Shown here: positions 1 through 12,656 of the stretch, in pieces | Numbering within the stretch: the stretch's first letter is position 1 | How the letters are laid out: every line of letters begins with the position of its first letter | Assembly: GCA_026874595.1 (NCBI GenBank) | Contig: CM049309.1 | Span: 67,934,926-67,998,925, forward strand | DNA length: 64,000 nt | Reading direction: 5' to 3' | Source: Sipunculus nudus | Taxonomy: Eukaryota > Annelida > Sipuncula > Golfingiida > Sipunculidae | The notes under the pieces: generated by a model | Seen by the model: only the letters and a program-made list of their open reading frames with translations | Database searches by the model: none | Told to the model about the DNA's origin: nothing | Made by a program: the position numbers and the translations under genes

Positions 1-3000
1 TTCCTTTATGATGTGAATTTCTGCTCTGGTCTTTCTTAGTTTACTTTGGAGGTAAAACCAAGTAATATGATTCTGAAATGACGTAAATCAGGAAAGCTGG
101 CTGGAAATGCCATGTAGGATGCGAAGGATCGGGTTTCCCTAAAAAAGAAGGTATATTCAGGAGATTTGCGGAATTTTGAAACTTTATTTACAATATCATA
201 CAGGATCCCCGTTATGAAGCATCACAAACAGGCCTACAGAAAAAGAGTCATGTTTTTCAAAATTCGTTTTCTGTGGGTCGTTTTTCTGATTTTTTTGTAT
301 TTAAAATCCAACTAGGACCACAAATATAGGAAACGTGACCGGATAAGAAATTTTTATTGAGAAATCTAATTGAGTTAAATGTGCTGGTGTTATGTCGGGT
401 CATTAGGCTAATGCAGACAGACGTTCTATTGGGTTTAGGTAATATGGTAGCGTGCTTGGTGACACACGAGATTCATAATTTATGAATCTGATACCTGAAA
501 GCGTCGAGCAATTTCATTTGTTTATACTAGTCTGTCCAAACTGATTATCTGGTTATGATATAAAGATATCATACGTCAGATGAAAATCTTACCAGTCTCT
601 AAAAATAATAATAATAATATTAGTACTATTAAATTTAATTATTCTAATTTACTAAAACTAAAACTAATACTTATACTACTAATACTCTTAATAAAAATAA
701 ATATCATAAAACGGATTCTCCTACTACTAATCTGCCATAATAGACGAAGGCTATTGAATCCTCTGTCCTTGGCGCACGCACACTGCATAATCAACTATGC
801 ACTATCAAATGAAACACTCCCATCCACATCGCCTTAAAGACGGGCCTTTTCAACATCGAAAGAAAGGTCAGACGTCAAATTTGACTCAAAAAACCGTATT
901 TTGAGAAGTTTGATCAGCCTGATACGACCTAAAGCCGCTTCCTCCATGTAAAAACTGTATCTATATACTATAATATAAGCTACATTTTGCGTTTTCTACT
1001 ATAAGTTAGTTGCCGTAAAGACAAAGGAAGATTAGAAAAAAATCTCAGGACAGAGGTATAAAACGTAAATCTCACAACACAATATTATCTGCATATCTGG
1101 ATACATTTCGCGTACGTAACGTAAATATATATATTTCAGTTTACATATCTAGAAAAAAATGTTTCGGATCTGAAAGTTAAGACTACTTCGGATAGTCATT
1201 TCTTTTTAACTTCGGCCGCCTTCGCACATGTAAGACGCTATGTTTGCCAGAGATATATATGGTTCCGCTATAGGCATTTTCAACGTCCTTCCGTATATAT
1301 ATGAAAGTGCTATATTTTACTGGCATATGACGTCAGGGTCACCAGGGCGTTGCCAGGTACCGAGAGCTATCTGGGCGGGCTGGGGTTAGTTGGTGCATAC
1401 CACATCGACTGATATACGGAAGACCGCACTCTCTCTTTGTTCAGCCTCCTTCCTTAATAAACGTCATTCCAGGTGTTATTGGAATTAAGGGTATATCCTT
1501 TAACTAGGTAGTACAAGCACTCGGCCATCCATCCGCCGTATAGGTCCTCTTCCCGTTCGGTATTGTTGGGCGACCGGTACTATATACTCGTCTTAACTTT
1601 TTCAAATTTCAAAATTTAATTTTGTTACTGTCAAAGAAAGAGTTTAAATTGAACAAACGCAAATCGAGCGGATCAATTACCAATGTGAGATATGCTTAAT
1701 TGTGACAATTTATATTTCACTCGTTATTGCCTATATAGATGTAGTTGATCCGTGAAGGTAAATTTCTGAATGTTACAGTTTCCTCGGGCATGTTCGACCT
1801 GTGATGCAACAATAACGTTGGTAAACCGTGACAAACGTTTCTCTCGGCTCAGATCAATATATTTCCTGCGCTTTCGTGCCACATAAGGCTTTTTCATTAT
1901 TAGCGGAAGTAAGCGATCTCTGAGTAATTCCTTATATTGAAAATGTTCTTGTCAGTGACGTCAGCTATACTAAAATAATAAGATTAATGAATTTGACTAA
2001 AACATGTATGCGAGAGGACTCTTCAAATTAAATCCACTTGCAGACAGCTGAAGAGGATATTCTTAATATTAAGTTCGAAGCAGTCTTACGAAATCACTGA
2101 TCACAGTTAAACTATATCGGGACAAAACAAATTCCGAAAAAAAATTACCAGACGTACAGTTAGTTATAAAATTATATTTAGGTCAGATTATAATCAGTAA
2201 CATGCCGAAAAGGACGGTCAAATTATCCTTCTATTTCTGGTAGGGAAGTCTGTGTATGCTCTTTAGGAATTTATCAGCTCATTATAACATGTCAGACCTG
2301 AAACACAATAACCACAGGAAAAGAAATCTGAAAGATAACATGTCATTCTTTAATAAACGTTATGCTAGTTTCCTCACTTTGGTTGCTTACGCCCGCAGTG
2401 TGAGTTCCTAATAAGTTAAAAAAAAGTAAGTCAGGAAACAAGTTGATTCGTGGGCCAGAATGACACAGGCCTGTCTGTCAAATCGCGCAAACCAAATCAC
2501 GACAAAACATCAAACTTCAAAGGCATAGGGTGGTAACCCTTATAAAGAACTTAATATCAAACATGAGGCAGAAATCTTTATGGAGCATAAAAAATAAACC
2601 GCAATAAAGACATGCTCATATATCCATGTGTATACATTCGTGTAAAGGTGCCATTTGTGTAATGACGATTCCATTTGATGAAAGAAAGCAAGTCTCAGTT
2701 TCAGCAAAAATGGCTAAATATTAATAGTTTATTTATTAATATTATATCATATATCATGGCGACCTTTAATTTGTTAGTGCGAGTCTAGTGCGTGATTTAT
2801 AAAAGGCATTTTAAAGGATTATTCGACAAAATGACGAAATAGTCCATCACATTTATAATGTTTTACCAATTCGATCAAAGATTTAATATTTTGACGCCGT
2901 TCATATTAAACAGGAAAACTTAATCTGTGAATGGCATCCTTAACGATAAAATGGTGGTCACGCAAAATTTCTGTATTAAGTTTATGCTATAACTTTACTT

Positions 3001-5789
3001 TATAAAAACTAATCTACATTTCTAAGGACAGTTTGGTGATTCTTCTGATAATCAAAGGTGCGCCAAATACATTTAGTTTACAAATGTCGAAAAAATTATT
3101 AAGCGACAAAAAAACTTTTTTTCCGGCAAAGTCATTCACTGAATAGATCAGTTGATTCTTCTTAAATGCAAGTCAATCTAGGCAATATCTAGCGAAAACA
3201 TTACAATTTATCTAATCTTCATGAATGTCTCTAGCTTCTAAACATTTCTTCAAACATTTCTTTCCAGCCAATAAGATCTCCAATAAAGATATTAACACCA
3301 CATTACTATCTTATAGTGGCACGTGTCTACAGTGCTTTCAATGTATTTAGTTTTGTTTAAAGTTTTTTAAGAGCCTTTGTAAACATACTTCTTATGTCAC
3401 CTCTGCATGGCGATCACCCGGGTAACATAGACGCCCTGCATGCTATGAGGGCCGCTGTATGGGATTGGCCGCGAAAGAGCGTCTCATAAATTTCTTCCAA
3501 TAAGACAATCCATAAACGGTACTACTTTTGGCAAGAAACTTAGGGGAGGGATTGTAAAATGTCGTGTAAGAGAGATTGTAAAATGGACAAGAAATGTCTT
3601 ATAGACTTGCAATTGCCGTCTAAATGTACAGAAATCACGTGTATTCTCCGGCACATGTATGCGTCTGCACGGACAGAGCCTTACATGTGTTTGTGCATGC
3701 AGCTCGTTGGAAGCGGAGACACGGCAGCATCAAATATGTCTGAATAGAACAGAATAAAATAAAGGACAGCAGGCATTTGTTCCGTATTTTAAACCAATTA
3801 TTAAGCACTTAACTACAATTTGGGAGTACCCATAATACGGTGACCTACCCAGACGGAATATATACTTGTATATTCAGCCTCCTACAACCCTGTTTTATTG
3901 TCGGCTTGGTGGAAATAACCAAGCAGGGATGTTACATAAACCATAAGGCTTTGATCCCATTTTTACCACAGGATCCATGTGGATGCCATGAAACACGCCC
4001 CGGGAAGGAACTCTTTGAAGTTCAGGGCGGTTTGTTTTAATTTCCTTGCCTTACTCACAAAATAAACCTTTTAATCACATAGCGTGACTGCCTTCCTTAA
4101 ACAAAATATATACGTCAGGATAAATATAGTAATCATGTTGGCCGCCTGAGTTGTACATGCACTGAGATTACCTTTTCTTATGTTTTCCATGGTCACGCGC
4201 CTAGATACAGTTTATAAAGGTTATTAAGTATACAATATCTTACCCCATGTGTAAACGAGGTTATATACAGTATTTCCAAGTAGTAGTCGTAATGCTATTG
4301 TAATTAGAGGATTTTGGCTTGGTCTAAAGAAAGTTGGCCTCCGCTCTTAATTTTGCCGATACAGGCCCCCTTGCCACGAATTTCTCTCTGCAGAAAATTT
4401 CTTACATGGGTGCTGTCCTCGTGTCGCATCCCCACGCCCTTATTGAACAATTTTTTTTTCAGTTTTTCGATACCGTTCATTGGAGCTTCCATTTTGTCAA
4501 CACACTAAAACTTGAGTGTCACAGGTTGCATGTCGAAATTTTGGGTATACCGGTAGTCTTGTGACTGTACATTGAGATAAGGGGTAAGAAATGTCGATAA
4601 TTGTACATATAGTTCAGTTGATGTATGAATTGTTCATATGTAAACTGAGGACGGGTGACCTCAAAAAATTGTTTCTAAGGAGGAAAGATATCCGTTATAC
4701 ACCATTAGAAACATGTTTTCTCCTTTTTTGCTGCAGGTTTAATGTATGGCTTTCTATGTTTTCTTCTCGCTATCTCTGTTTTTATATATATGGACCTAGA
4801 TGTTAAAGGAAAATATTCACATACCAGTAACATTAAATAAGCAGCATTGCGTTAAACATGTACACAAATAGAAATAAACTTGCATCGCGAAACAAAAACA
4901 GCAAAGATCGGCTGATTCAATACAATATTCATCAGTTTTTCCATCCTCTTTAGTAAGATAAGAAGAAGAGCTATACCACTGAACTATAACTAAGTAGGGA
5001 GAGCTAATAATAGATGCATTTCAACTGAGTAACATGAATTTTTCTCTCTATCGGTTTTACATGTGTATCACCGTTCCCACCAGAACCAGAGTTACAAGAA
5101 ATAATGATTGTGATATACGTATTATAATAGTGCATCGTTTTATAAGTAGTTTAAACAGAGAACTCACATAATTTTATAGCTACGTGTTAAACATAATCTG
5201 CAGCTATATAACTTAATTCACAACATGCAGCACCTTCTATTAATCTCTGCACATCTGGTATAGACATTTATGTTCTGTGGATAATAAACAGGTCATTCAG
5301 GTCATGTCTTTTCCTTGTGTAACTCCGATCTATTTATATCAATATAACGTATGTTATATATATGTGGCTTGTTTATTGGCCAAGGCATCTTACAACAAGG
5401 TCCTGTGTGGGAGGTCCTCCATACAGGCCATCCGCCTGTACAAGGGTGGCTTAGGCCAAACAAAAAATACAAATTGCTCTAAAGATTGGGACAAAAAGTA
5501 TGGAGCGGTCGGTCATTATTTTCATTATATAACTTATCTTTGCTGACAAAATGCTTAACAGTTTACCAAAATGCGGGCGCATTAAGAAATGTTCGACAAT
5601 TTTTTAGATGGTTCACAAATTTCATTCAATTTAATAGGATACCCGTATGAATGAAAATGTTGATTGTTGATAAATAGTTTTTAAAGGGATTAAGGCAAGA
5701 GCAGTAGTGAACAAATTAAATACCGGGGACTGTTATTCACAAAATAATTTATGTGAACATGGGATCGGTGATTCCGTAGAACGATTATT
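1..5789. other. No gene seen: AT-rich non-coding DNA
   Basis: Reading frames are short and have no splice-bordered, protein-like pattern. 600-750 is an ATA/CTA-rich low-complexity patch. A compact inverted repeat lies near 5403-5438. No recognised repeat family. Confidence 0.6.
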
Positions 5790-5965
5790 GCCTCCTACCG
5801 GTGTGTGTATGTTTGTGTGATTTGTTCACGACACCACTCACGCATTCATGAACGGAATCTCACGAAATTTTCAGGGCTTTTCGGGAATAGGCCAATTAAA
5901 ATCGATTAGATTTTTCTGCGGATACACTAATGAATCTGGGAGTATGGGCCAACAAAGGGAATGCA
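5790..5965 (+). repeat. Dispersed repeat, copy 1
   Basis: TTTGTGTGATT-TGTTCACGAC, CACGCATTCATGAACGG, CAGGGC-TTTTCGGGAA and GGCCAA align in order with 10040-10205. The identity is about 75% by eye and both copies face the same way. No end structures are visible and I do not recognise the family. Confidence 0.7.
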
Positions 5966-8199
5966 TCCCACAACAGGTGATGCAGATTTCTTGTTATATT
6001 TTTTATGCGTATGATCGGAGGGTGATACCTGGTCGGACACACCTTTGATGCTTTGCAACGTTGACGTGTAGAATAACTTAGTAGTTACATTTACCTCCCG
6101 GCTCTCAATAAGAAAACAATTTTAAAGAGGCCCGGGTGCTCAGGCGTGAAAACTGTTGGGGTGCCATATAAAATTCGAGCCTTCCAAGGAAAGATTTTTT
6201 TATATTTTGTTATTGTCGTATCATTATATAATGAGAAATCGTGTTATATTATATGATAATTGATTAGAGCCCCAGTTATCAGCGTAGTGTTTTTAAAACT
6301 GACTGGTTTATTTGCGGCAGCCCGCGATGGTCAGTGACTACTACAAAATTAAACTTTGACCCTCACGGCCCGACAGCCAGAAATTCTTATTCTTATTGGA
6401 CGCTTGTACGACAAGAATCGAGCGTCCGAAGAAGAGTTCGTGTTTCAAGGACGATCAATTACTGAAAGCCAGCTTGGTGTATTTATACCTCTGTCTAGAG
6501 TACTCCATAAATAATCAGGTCTGAGGCAGTAACGGAATATATATGTATTGTTTCGGTTGTAGATCCCTTTTCTGTAACACATTTCGTCTGGCTTATTTGC
6601 ATGGAAGATTTGAAGAATGGTACAAGAAAGTGTATTACAATTACCCTAAGAATGTTTATCGATATCATACGAATATTAATCATGTGAAGTCACGTGATAA
6701 AATAAATACTATTCATACATTACTAATAAATAGTCTACGTTTTTGTTGGAGTATTATAATCATGCGGTCGAGACACTGTTGCCAGCGTATAGGGTTAGCA
6801 AGGGAGAAAGGTTCAAGTTGGAGTGGTCCACCTATATGATTTTTTAGAGATGTATACGCTGTTAAATTCTTAATATATCGGAAATCCTCTTTTTGGCCAC
6901 AATTGTCTTATTATTTTACTATATCAAGAAACCATTTGATTAGTGGCCATGATTTTTTTACTGGTGATCGGTCTCTTATGAGAGAATACAGGGTACTGAA
7001 TTTAAGACATGTCAAAATCAATTATTGTTTCCAGGCAGCCACCTTGGAATTTCCTCATGTGCATTATCTGAAGACATGGCGGGGCGCTAATTAAGGGCCT
7101 TTACGATGGCACTCATTTTAAATTGTTGCAATTTATGGCCTTAGCTACATGAATTCATAAGGTGATGCAAGTCTCAGTCTTGACCCATATCAAGACCAAG
7201 AATAATAAATACAATATGATAATTATTTAATTTTTTCTTTTTTTTGTTTCATTATAATAACTTTACACAGCTGTTTTTTACTGATTGTATGTTTGTGCAT
7301 GTGGCGTCTGTGAATCAAGAACTGGTGAATAAGTTGGCGATGCAAGATACATTGGCAATTTCGGCAATGTTCCGAGAAATGTATACTGTACAGTCAGAGA
7401 AGTGTCTTACTAGATTATAATCCAACAAAGGCATGGCATGTGTACTAGTAACGCATAATGTATACATGGAAACAGGTGTTGCTTGGATCAACCAAATTTC
7501 TTCTTCAGTGGCATTCATATTTTGTCGTTTTGTCAATCCCAGCATTTCCCTCGGCTGGGATATGGGAGAGCGCCAATATATCGTTATGTGTATACATGCG
7601 CGCGTGGCATTTAAACACCTTGGGTGAATCATAGCAAAAAGAGAATTCTATGAATAACAGGTATGTTTTCGTCTATCAAACAAAGCTCGCTGATCAAAAT
7701 GAACAGGTGGGAAGAGCCGTAGTCAGTAGAGTGTTTATATATAAATTACTGCAAGCGATTGTAAATGCCATCAAACGCGCTCAGGTGGCTCCAACTCATA
7801 TAGAAAATGTATAGAGAGTAAAAAGTTAATGCGCCCAACCCGAAAAGTTAATGATTAATGAATGTAAAGCAGCATGCAGTGAAACGAAGACGACTGTCTT
7901 ATTATGAGCATATATTATGTTGCTTGTATGTATGTCAGATACAGGGTGTAATATATATGTATATATAGTAACTTCTACCATTTGCCCTTGTTCATCCGCC
8001 AACCTCGGCTTCAAATGTACACTACTCACTACTTTTATACCTTTTTATCCACCAAACTTGATATCCACTTTTCACCTGGTGTTTTCCAGATCAACTCCAT
8101 TTTGCCATTTCCTTCGAATATATATACCACATTCCTGTCAAGACAATTCAGAATATTCTATCACGATATATTTTGTATACACTATTTATACATGTATAT
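5966..8199. other. No gene seen
   Basis: AT-rich single-copy-looking DNA. Short frames in both directions show no family signature. Confidence 0.55.
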
Positions 8200-8304
8200 A
8201 TCGAACCCGCACGGCAAGCACAGGAGTCCATCATTCTAACCCCTTCTCCAGAAAAGCAAGTTTCTTTGGCAAGGAAGTTGGATCGCATATATGTGCACCG
8301 TCAA

Positions 8305-8313
<9 letters not shown>
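8200..8313 (-). mobile_element. tRNA-related SINE, diverged copy
   Basis: On the minus strand it matches the two copies at 12.2-12.7 kb: a head with AAGTTTCTTTTGC-like sequence read as AGAAAAGCAAGTTTC on the plus strand, then GGGTTAGAATGATGGACT, and a box-B-like CGGGTTCGATA. It is the oldest of the three by divergence. A TA/TG microsatellite adjoins it at 8308-8338. Confidence 0.55.
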
Positions 8314-8337
<24 letters not shown>

Positions 8338-8338
8338 A
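8308..8338. repeat. (TA)n-(TG)n compound microsatellite
   Basis: TATATATATA followed by a (TG) run, next to the diverged SINE. Confidence 0.9.
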
Positions 8339-10034
8339 TATTATTTCTCTATAGGTATATAAAGGTAGATGAGCGATAAAAGATGAATTCTCTTATGGGC
8401 TATACTTTTATTAGTTCTCCCTGCTTTCTCGAGGCTCAACGGTCCGTCTTGGTGAATTAACAAATCTTTAAATATCTCTATAAACGTGTGTGTGTTACAT
8501 TTCCTTGGTCTGATGATAAAACTTTGGCACAGCATGACAAGATTAATCGTTACAAGTCAGTCTGCCTCAGAAGCGCTCATATTTCACATCACTGCTGTTG
8601 GCTTCTTTCATGTTCCGCTGTCGCATCAGATTTTCTGTGAAATAGATACCGAGTAAGACACAAAGGCCACGGGAACAGGCGGACATAAAAAGGATTAACA
8701 TTTTTTTCATGGTTGACTTGCATGTTGCTAATTGAGTCTTGTACCATCCGCTTTTAAAGCGCCTTCTCCAAAGTGAATGCCGCGCTTGCACCTTGTGCAC
8801 AGTGGGCATGGACAACAGGCACTCCTTACGTGAATGTGGGGTTGCGCATTAATATGCCCGTATCTAACAGTGCATTTATCTCTATTTAACAACCTTTCTA
8901 GCTATATATATCTATATGTATATATACTCTTTACAAGTGATTTCTCTCCTGTACTTTAAACACTTATCATGACATTAATTTAATACCCTTAAGTTTCATT
9001 TTTAAGTAAAATTTTTGATAGACAACTTTTTAACCTACTGATTTTGTTGTAATTTTAAAACAAGTTTCCTTGTGATAGTTGTATAAATTCGTTTAAGGCA
9101 CACAGGTTGACTTAAGCTTTGTGAAATGAAAGTGACATGAACAATGTTGACACGTTATTTGGACGGCAAAGATGTATATATACACATTCGTTTTGGGCAC
9201 ACAATGTGACTTACTGTTCACCGCAATCGTCCCAGAACTTATCTCATGTGAGCGCTGCTTTAAATAGCAAGATTTTCTGGGTTCAAATACCAGGGTGCTC
9301 TCAGAGCAAGGAATTGCAATCAGACAAATGAGAGTGTGGTATCGCATGGTGCATCCAGCTCCTTGTTTTAAACATAACACCGTTTCTGCCACAGGGCCAA
9401 AAATCAGACCAACGAGAGGTGTCCTGGTGTACTCACCAAATTAAATGGATTGTTCCTTGGATGTTACTCAAACTTCCAAACAATTCCATCATCCGCCTAC
9501 ACATTTTAGAAATTTTGCTATCAACTAACACCCAACCAACGACCAAAACCCGATTATATTACTCCTGGAGGTAATGTCTTATAAGATATCGTCTGACCGT
9601 CATTCTTCGCTGTTTAACTTCCTCGCTCTACACTCTGGTCGCGACAGACGTTCCCCTACATGCACTTGATATATGTTTATTCTTGACCCAAGCCTTTACT
9701 AAGTGGCCGACGACTTCTAACCCCATCTGTTTTGACCTCGGCACAAGTGGTCTTGTGTTTTGGTCGTTTTCTGGTGCAAGTCTTCCAAGCAGTTAAGAAT
9801 ATCTTCATCGTTGGAGGTTCTCACAGCTAGGCATGGACGCAGTTATTGTTTTCAACGGGTCTAGGTGAAAAGATAATACCAGAGAACTACTCATCCGCGC
9901 AGCTGCATGGCAAAACTGATAACCAAATGAACAAGATTTCCTACTAGTTCTAGTGTCAACACAAAAAGATATACCAGTTAATTTATCTCCCAGGAATGTA
10001 TTCTGAGTACTAGTGAATCTTTGCTTTCGCCAGA
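8339..10034. other. No gene seen
   Basis: AT-rich non-coding DNA. A box-B-like GGGTTCAAATACCAG near 9281 stands alone, without a matching box A or stem. Confidence 0.5.
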
Positions 10035-10210
10035 AGGGTATTCGTTCATTCCCGTTCGTGTTTTTGTGTGATTGTTCACAACGTTACCCACGCATTCATG
10101 ACCGGGATAGCATAAGATTTACAGGGCATTTCGGGAACGGGCCAACGAAGAATCCTTTAGATTTTAGTGTGAATCCTGCACATGATCCGGATACAGTGAA
10201 TGATAAGTGA
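10035..10210 (+). repeat. Dispersed repeat, copy 2
   Basis: Second copy of the repeat seen at 5790-5965: TTTGTGTGATTGTTCACAAC, CACGCATTCATGACCGG, CAGGGCATTTCGGGAA, GGGCCAAC. It is open in one frame for 65 codons, but copy 1 does not share that protein frame, so coding is not supported. Confidence 0.7.
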
Positions 10211-12221
10211 ATGGCGGAGGCTTGCTAGAACCGAAGATTTCTAGTGTGCGTTTTTATTCAGTCAAGCAAATTTATGATGCACATCGTAGCAGTGCCCAGA
10301 CAAAAATGTGCCGATAAACCAGAAAATGGCTTCACAGGTTCATTATCCGTGAGTTTACTTGAGTACAATATGGTTTACAGCCATCTCTACGGGAGGAGGT
10401 AATTAAGACCGCCAATGTTTATTTGGACTTCAGTTGACGAGAGTAACAGCAGCAGCCGGAGGAGATAAGCTAATCTTAGAGCCTCGAAAAAAAAGTAACT
10501 TTATCCGAGGAAATCTGAGGGGAAGCCTGGTTTACCCATCATGCAGACTGTCAAAAGAGGCCTTCAGCGACACAGAAGGGGAGAATCCCAAGGCGCTTTT
10601 GGCGGGAAAGGGGGGGGGCATAGGCGCACGTCCAGTATACTCTCAAATTCCTCAAAACATAACAATATACCCTAATTCCGAGAAACAGATTATTAATTGC
10701 ACCATATACAGTCTAAATTTCACAATTGTCCATTCCATAGAAATGGAATGCCAGGCCTCACTGTATGAACCACGTGCCCGGTACTGTAATCCGATGGAGA
10801 TATGATACGCAAGTTCAGGTCTTCAGCAGGTGATACACATCATCTTAAGGTTTATAAATAAGGATATATCAGCTCAATACGTTAAGTCTAGTGTCAGGTG
10901 CATGGGCCCAGTCTGGTGGGGGGCATGGGGACAAAACCTCACCCAAATATTTAAAAACCGAATTTGCCATGTTATATGACCCCCTCCCCCCCTCCCCCCC
11001 CAACACACACACACATCCAAACATTTGGCCGATAAAATTCAATGCGGTTTCAGCATAATTATTATCATTCTCTGATTTGGGTTATAACAAGAAATATGTT
11101 ACAGTGTTGCAATGTTTTAAATATCAGTGCATCGCAGTCTTACAGAAATACACAAAAACTTACAGTCTGCAGGCTAATAGGGGAGACTGTGCCTCACCAA
11201 TGAGTGCGCCTCTCTGGGGTTCCTTGGTGTTATGACCCCCGCAATGGTACACCGAGCCTGGATGACACCATGATTCTCGAGTGTAAGCCCCTGTCACGTA
11301 GTCCGAACTGGAAGGAATTCTGCAGATGTACATATCATTAGTTAATCAAGCATTAAAAATTGAGGCGGTTACCTCCATCAAAATATCTTAAAAAATACAA
11401 TCAATTTAATACGGTACATTCTATTTGACAAGGTAGGAGAGAAATGCCTCCCCGTTCCCCTACATTTCACAGGGAAATGCCCCCCCCCTCTTCAGGACAG
11501 AGCTAGACCAACTGGTACAATCAGTTCTCATATATACGAAACTTGATACCAAGAAAAACCTCGATGGTTGAAAGAAAATGAAATATCAAAAAAGTATACT
11601 TCAGTTTAAAAAGTTGAAGCACGAAACAACTTTGTATGGAAGGTTCTGTTTCCTTCAGGTTTTTTACACCTTATATGTTTCCTCTGTGGGTATAGCTGTT
11701 CACGTTTTAGGATAATTTTAGTGTAAGATAACATCTTTACGAGTCAACTTTGGCACGTCAGTTCTGCCTTTCACAAAACATAAGTCACTCAGTTTTTCCA
11801 AAACGAATTTAGCTATCCTAAAATGACATCTTTGACGTCCAAACGGGTGAACTTTGTTCACATCACGGAGCAGTTGTACACTGGTAGTATAGATCACTAT
11901 TATTTAAAGGGACTCCTTATACCTTTGTCAGATATATGGCTATTTATTTGTTTAGGCTCCGGGCGAGACTGCCCTTATTCAGTTCTATTGTTACGGCCGC
12001 CTTTTTTGTGCGGACAGAGCTCACCTGTGATGCAACCATCGAGTTTGGAAATGTTAAATACGTTTCCTGTGATTGTGTTCATGTACACCAAATATAGTCA
12101 GGATCCTGACGTATGTATATGACCGGTATCTGACTGTTTTTTTTTCTATAGATTTTATATACTTTATTCAAAAATCATAACTTGTAATTAGGCTGGTATT
12201 GTACGATTAATATATTTTTCA
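10211..12221. other. No gene seen; C/G homopolymer patches
   Basis: Contains G9 (10610s), clustered C runs followed by a (CA) run (10980-11013) and C8 (11480s). The clustered C runs could form a G-quadruplex on the minus strand. A frame of 123 codons at 10434-10805 resembles nothing I know. Confidence 0.5.
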
Positions 12222-12378
12222 GTGTTACGGGGTGACATAAAAGCGGACCGAACTGTCTCGCTAGGGAAGCTTGCTTTTCTAACATAGCGGTTGGTTCGCC
12301 GGACTTGTACGCCACCGACCTGGGTTCGACTCCGGGATCGGCCCGATATTTTCCCCTGAACAATTTGCCTTTGTTACA
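12222..12378 (+). mobile_element. tRNA-related SINE, copy 1 of a close pair
   Basis: GTGTTACGGGGTGACATAAA starts the unit; a tRNA-like part follows with box A-like AGCGGTTGGTTCGCCGG and box B GGGTTCGACTCC, then GGGATCGGCCC and a tail ending CAATTTGCCTTTGTTACAA. The pol III boxes are in the right order, but no acceptor stem closes, so it is not a tRNA gene. It is nearly identical (about 90%) to 12497-12656. Confidence 0.75.
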
Positions 12379-12496
12379 AAATGGGGGCTCGTCTAGCGTG
12401 ACGGTTAACTTTGTGGCCCAGGGAATAAGCTCACCAAAGTGTGACTCCTGGGATAATTAGTCTTGTTCTGGTGGCAGAACGGTCTGAAGAGGGGGG

Positions 12497-12656
12497 TGTG
12501 TTACGGGGTGACATAAAAGCGGATCGAACTGTCTCGCTAGGGAAGCTTGCTTTTCTAGCGAAGCGGTTGGTACGCCGGACTTGTACGCCACTGACCTGGG
12601 TTCGACTCCGGGATCGGCCCAGGATTTTCCCCTCAACAATTTGTCTTCGTAACAAC
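12497..12656 (+). mobile_element. tRNA-related SINE, copy 2 of a close pair
   Basis: Same head (GTGTTACGGGGTGACATAAA), box A-like AGCGGTTGGTACGCCGG, box B GGGTTCGACTCC and tail CAACAATTTGTCTTCGTAAC as the copy 275 bp upstream. The 120-bp spacer between them holds GGGCTCGTCTAGCGTGACGG, which also looks like a tRNA-type box A, so the two may be parts of one composite or tandem insertion. Confidence 0.75.

Noticed and set aside
10434-10805. 123-codon frame
   Set aside because: No recognisable domain, crosses a G9 homopolymer, and no splice or promoter context.
12280-12345. tRNA gene
   Set aside because: Box A and box B are present, but no acceptor stem pairs and the copy is part of a larger repeated unit; called a SINE instead.
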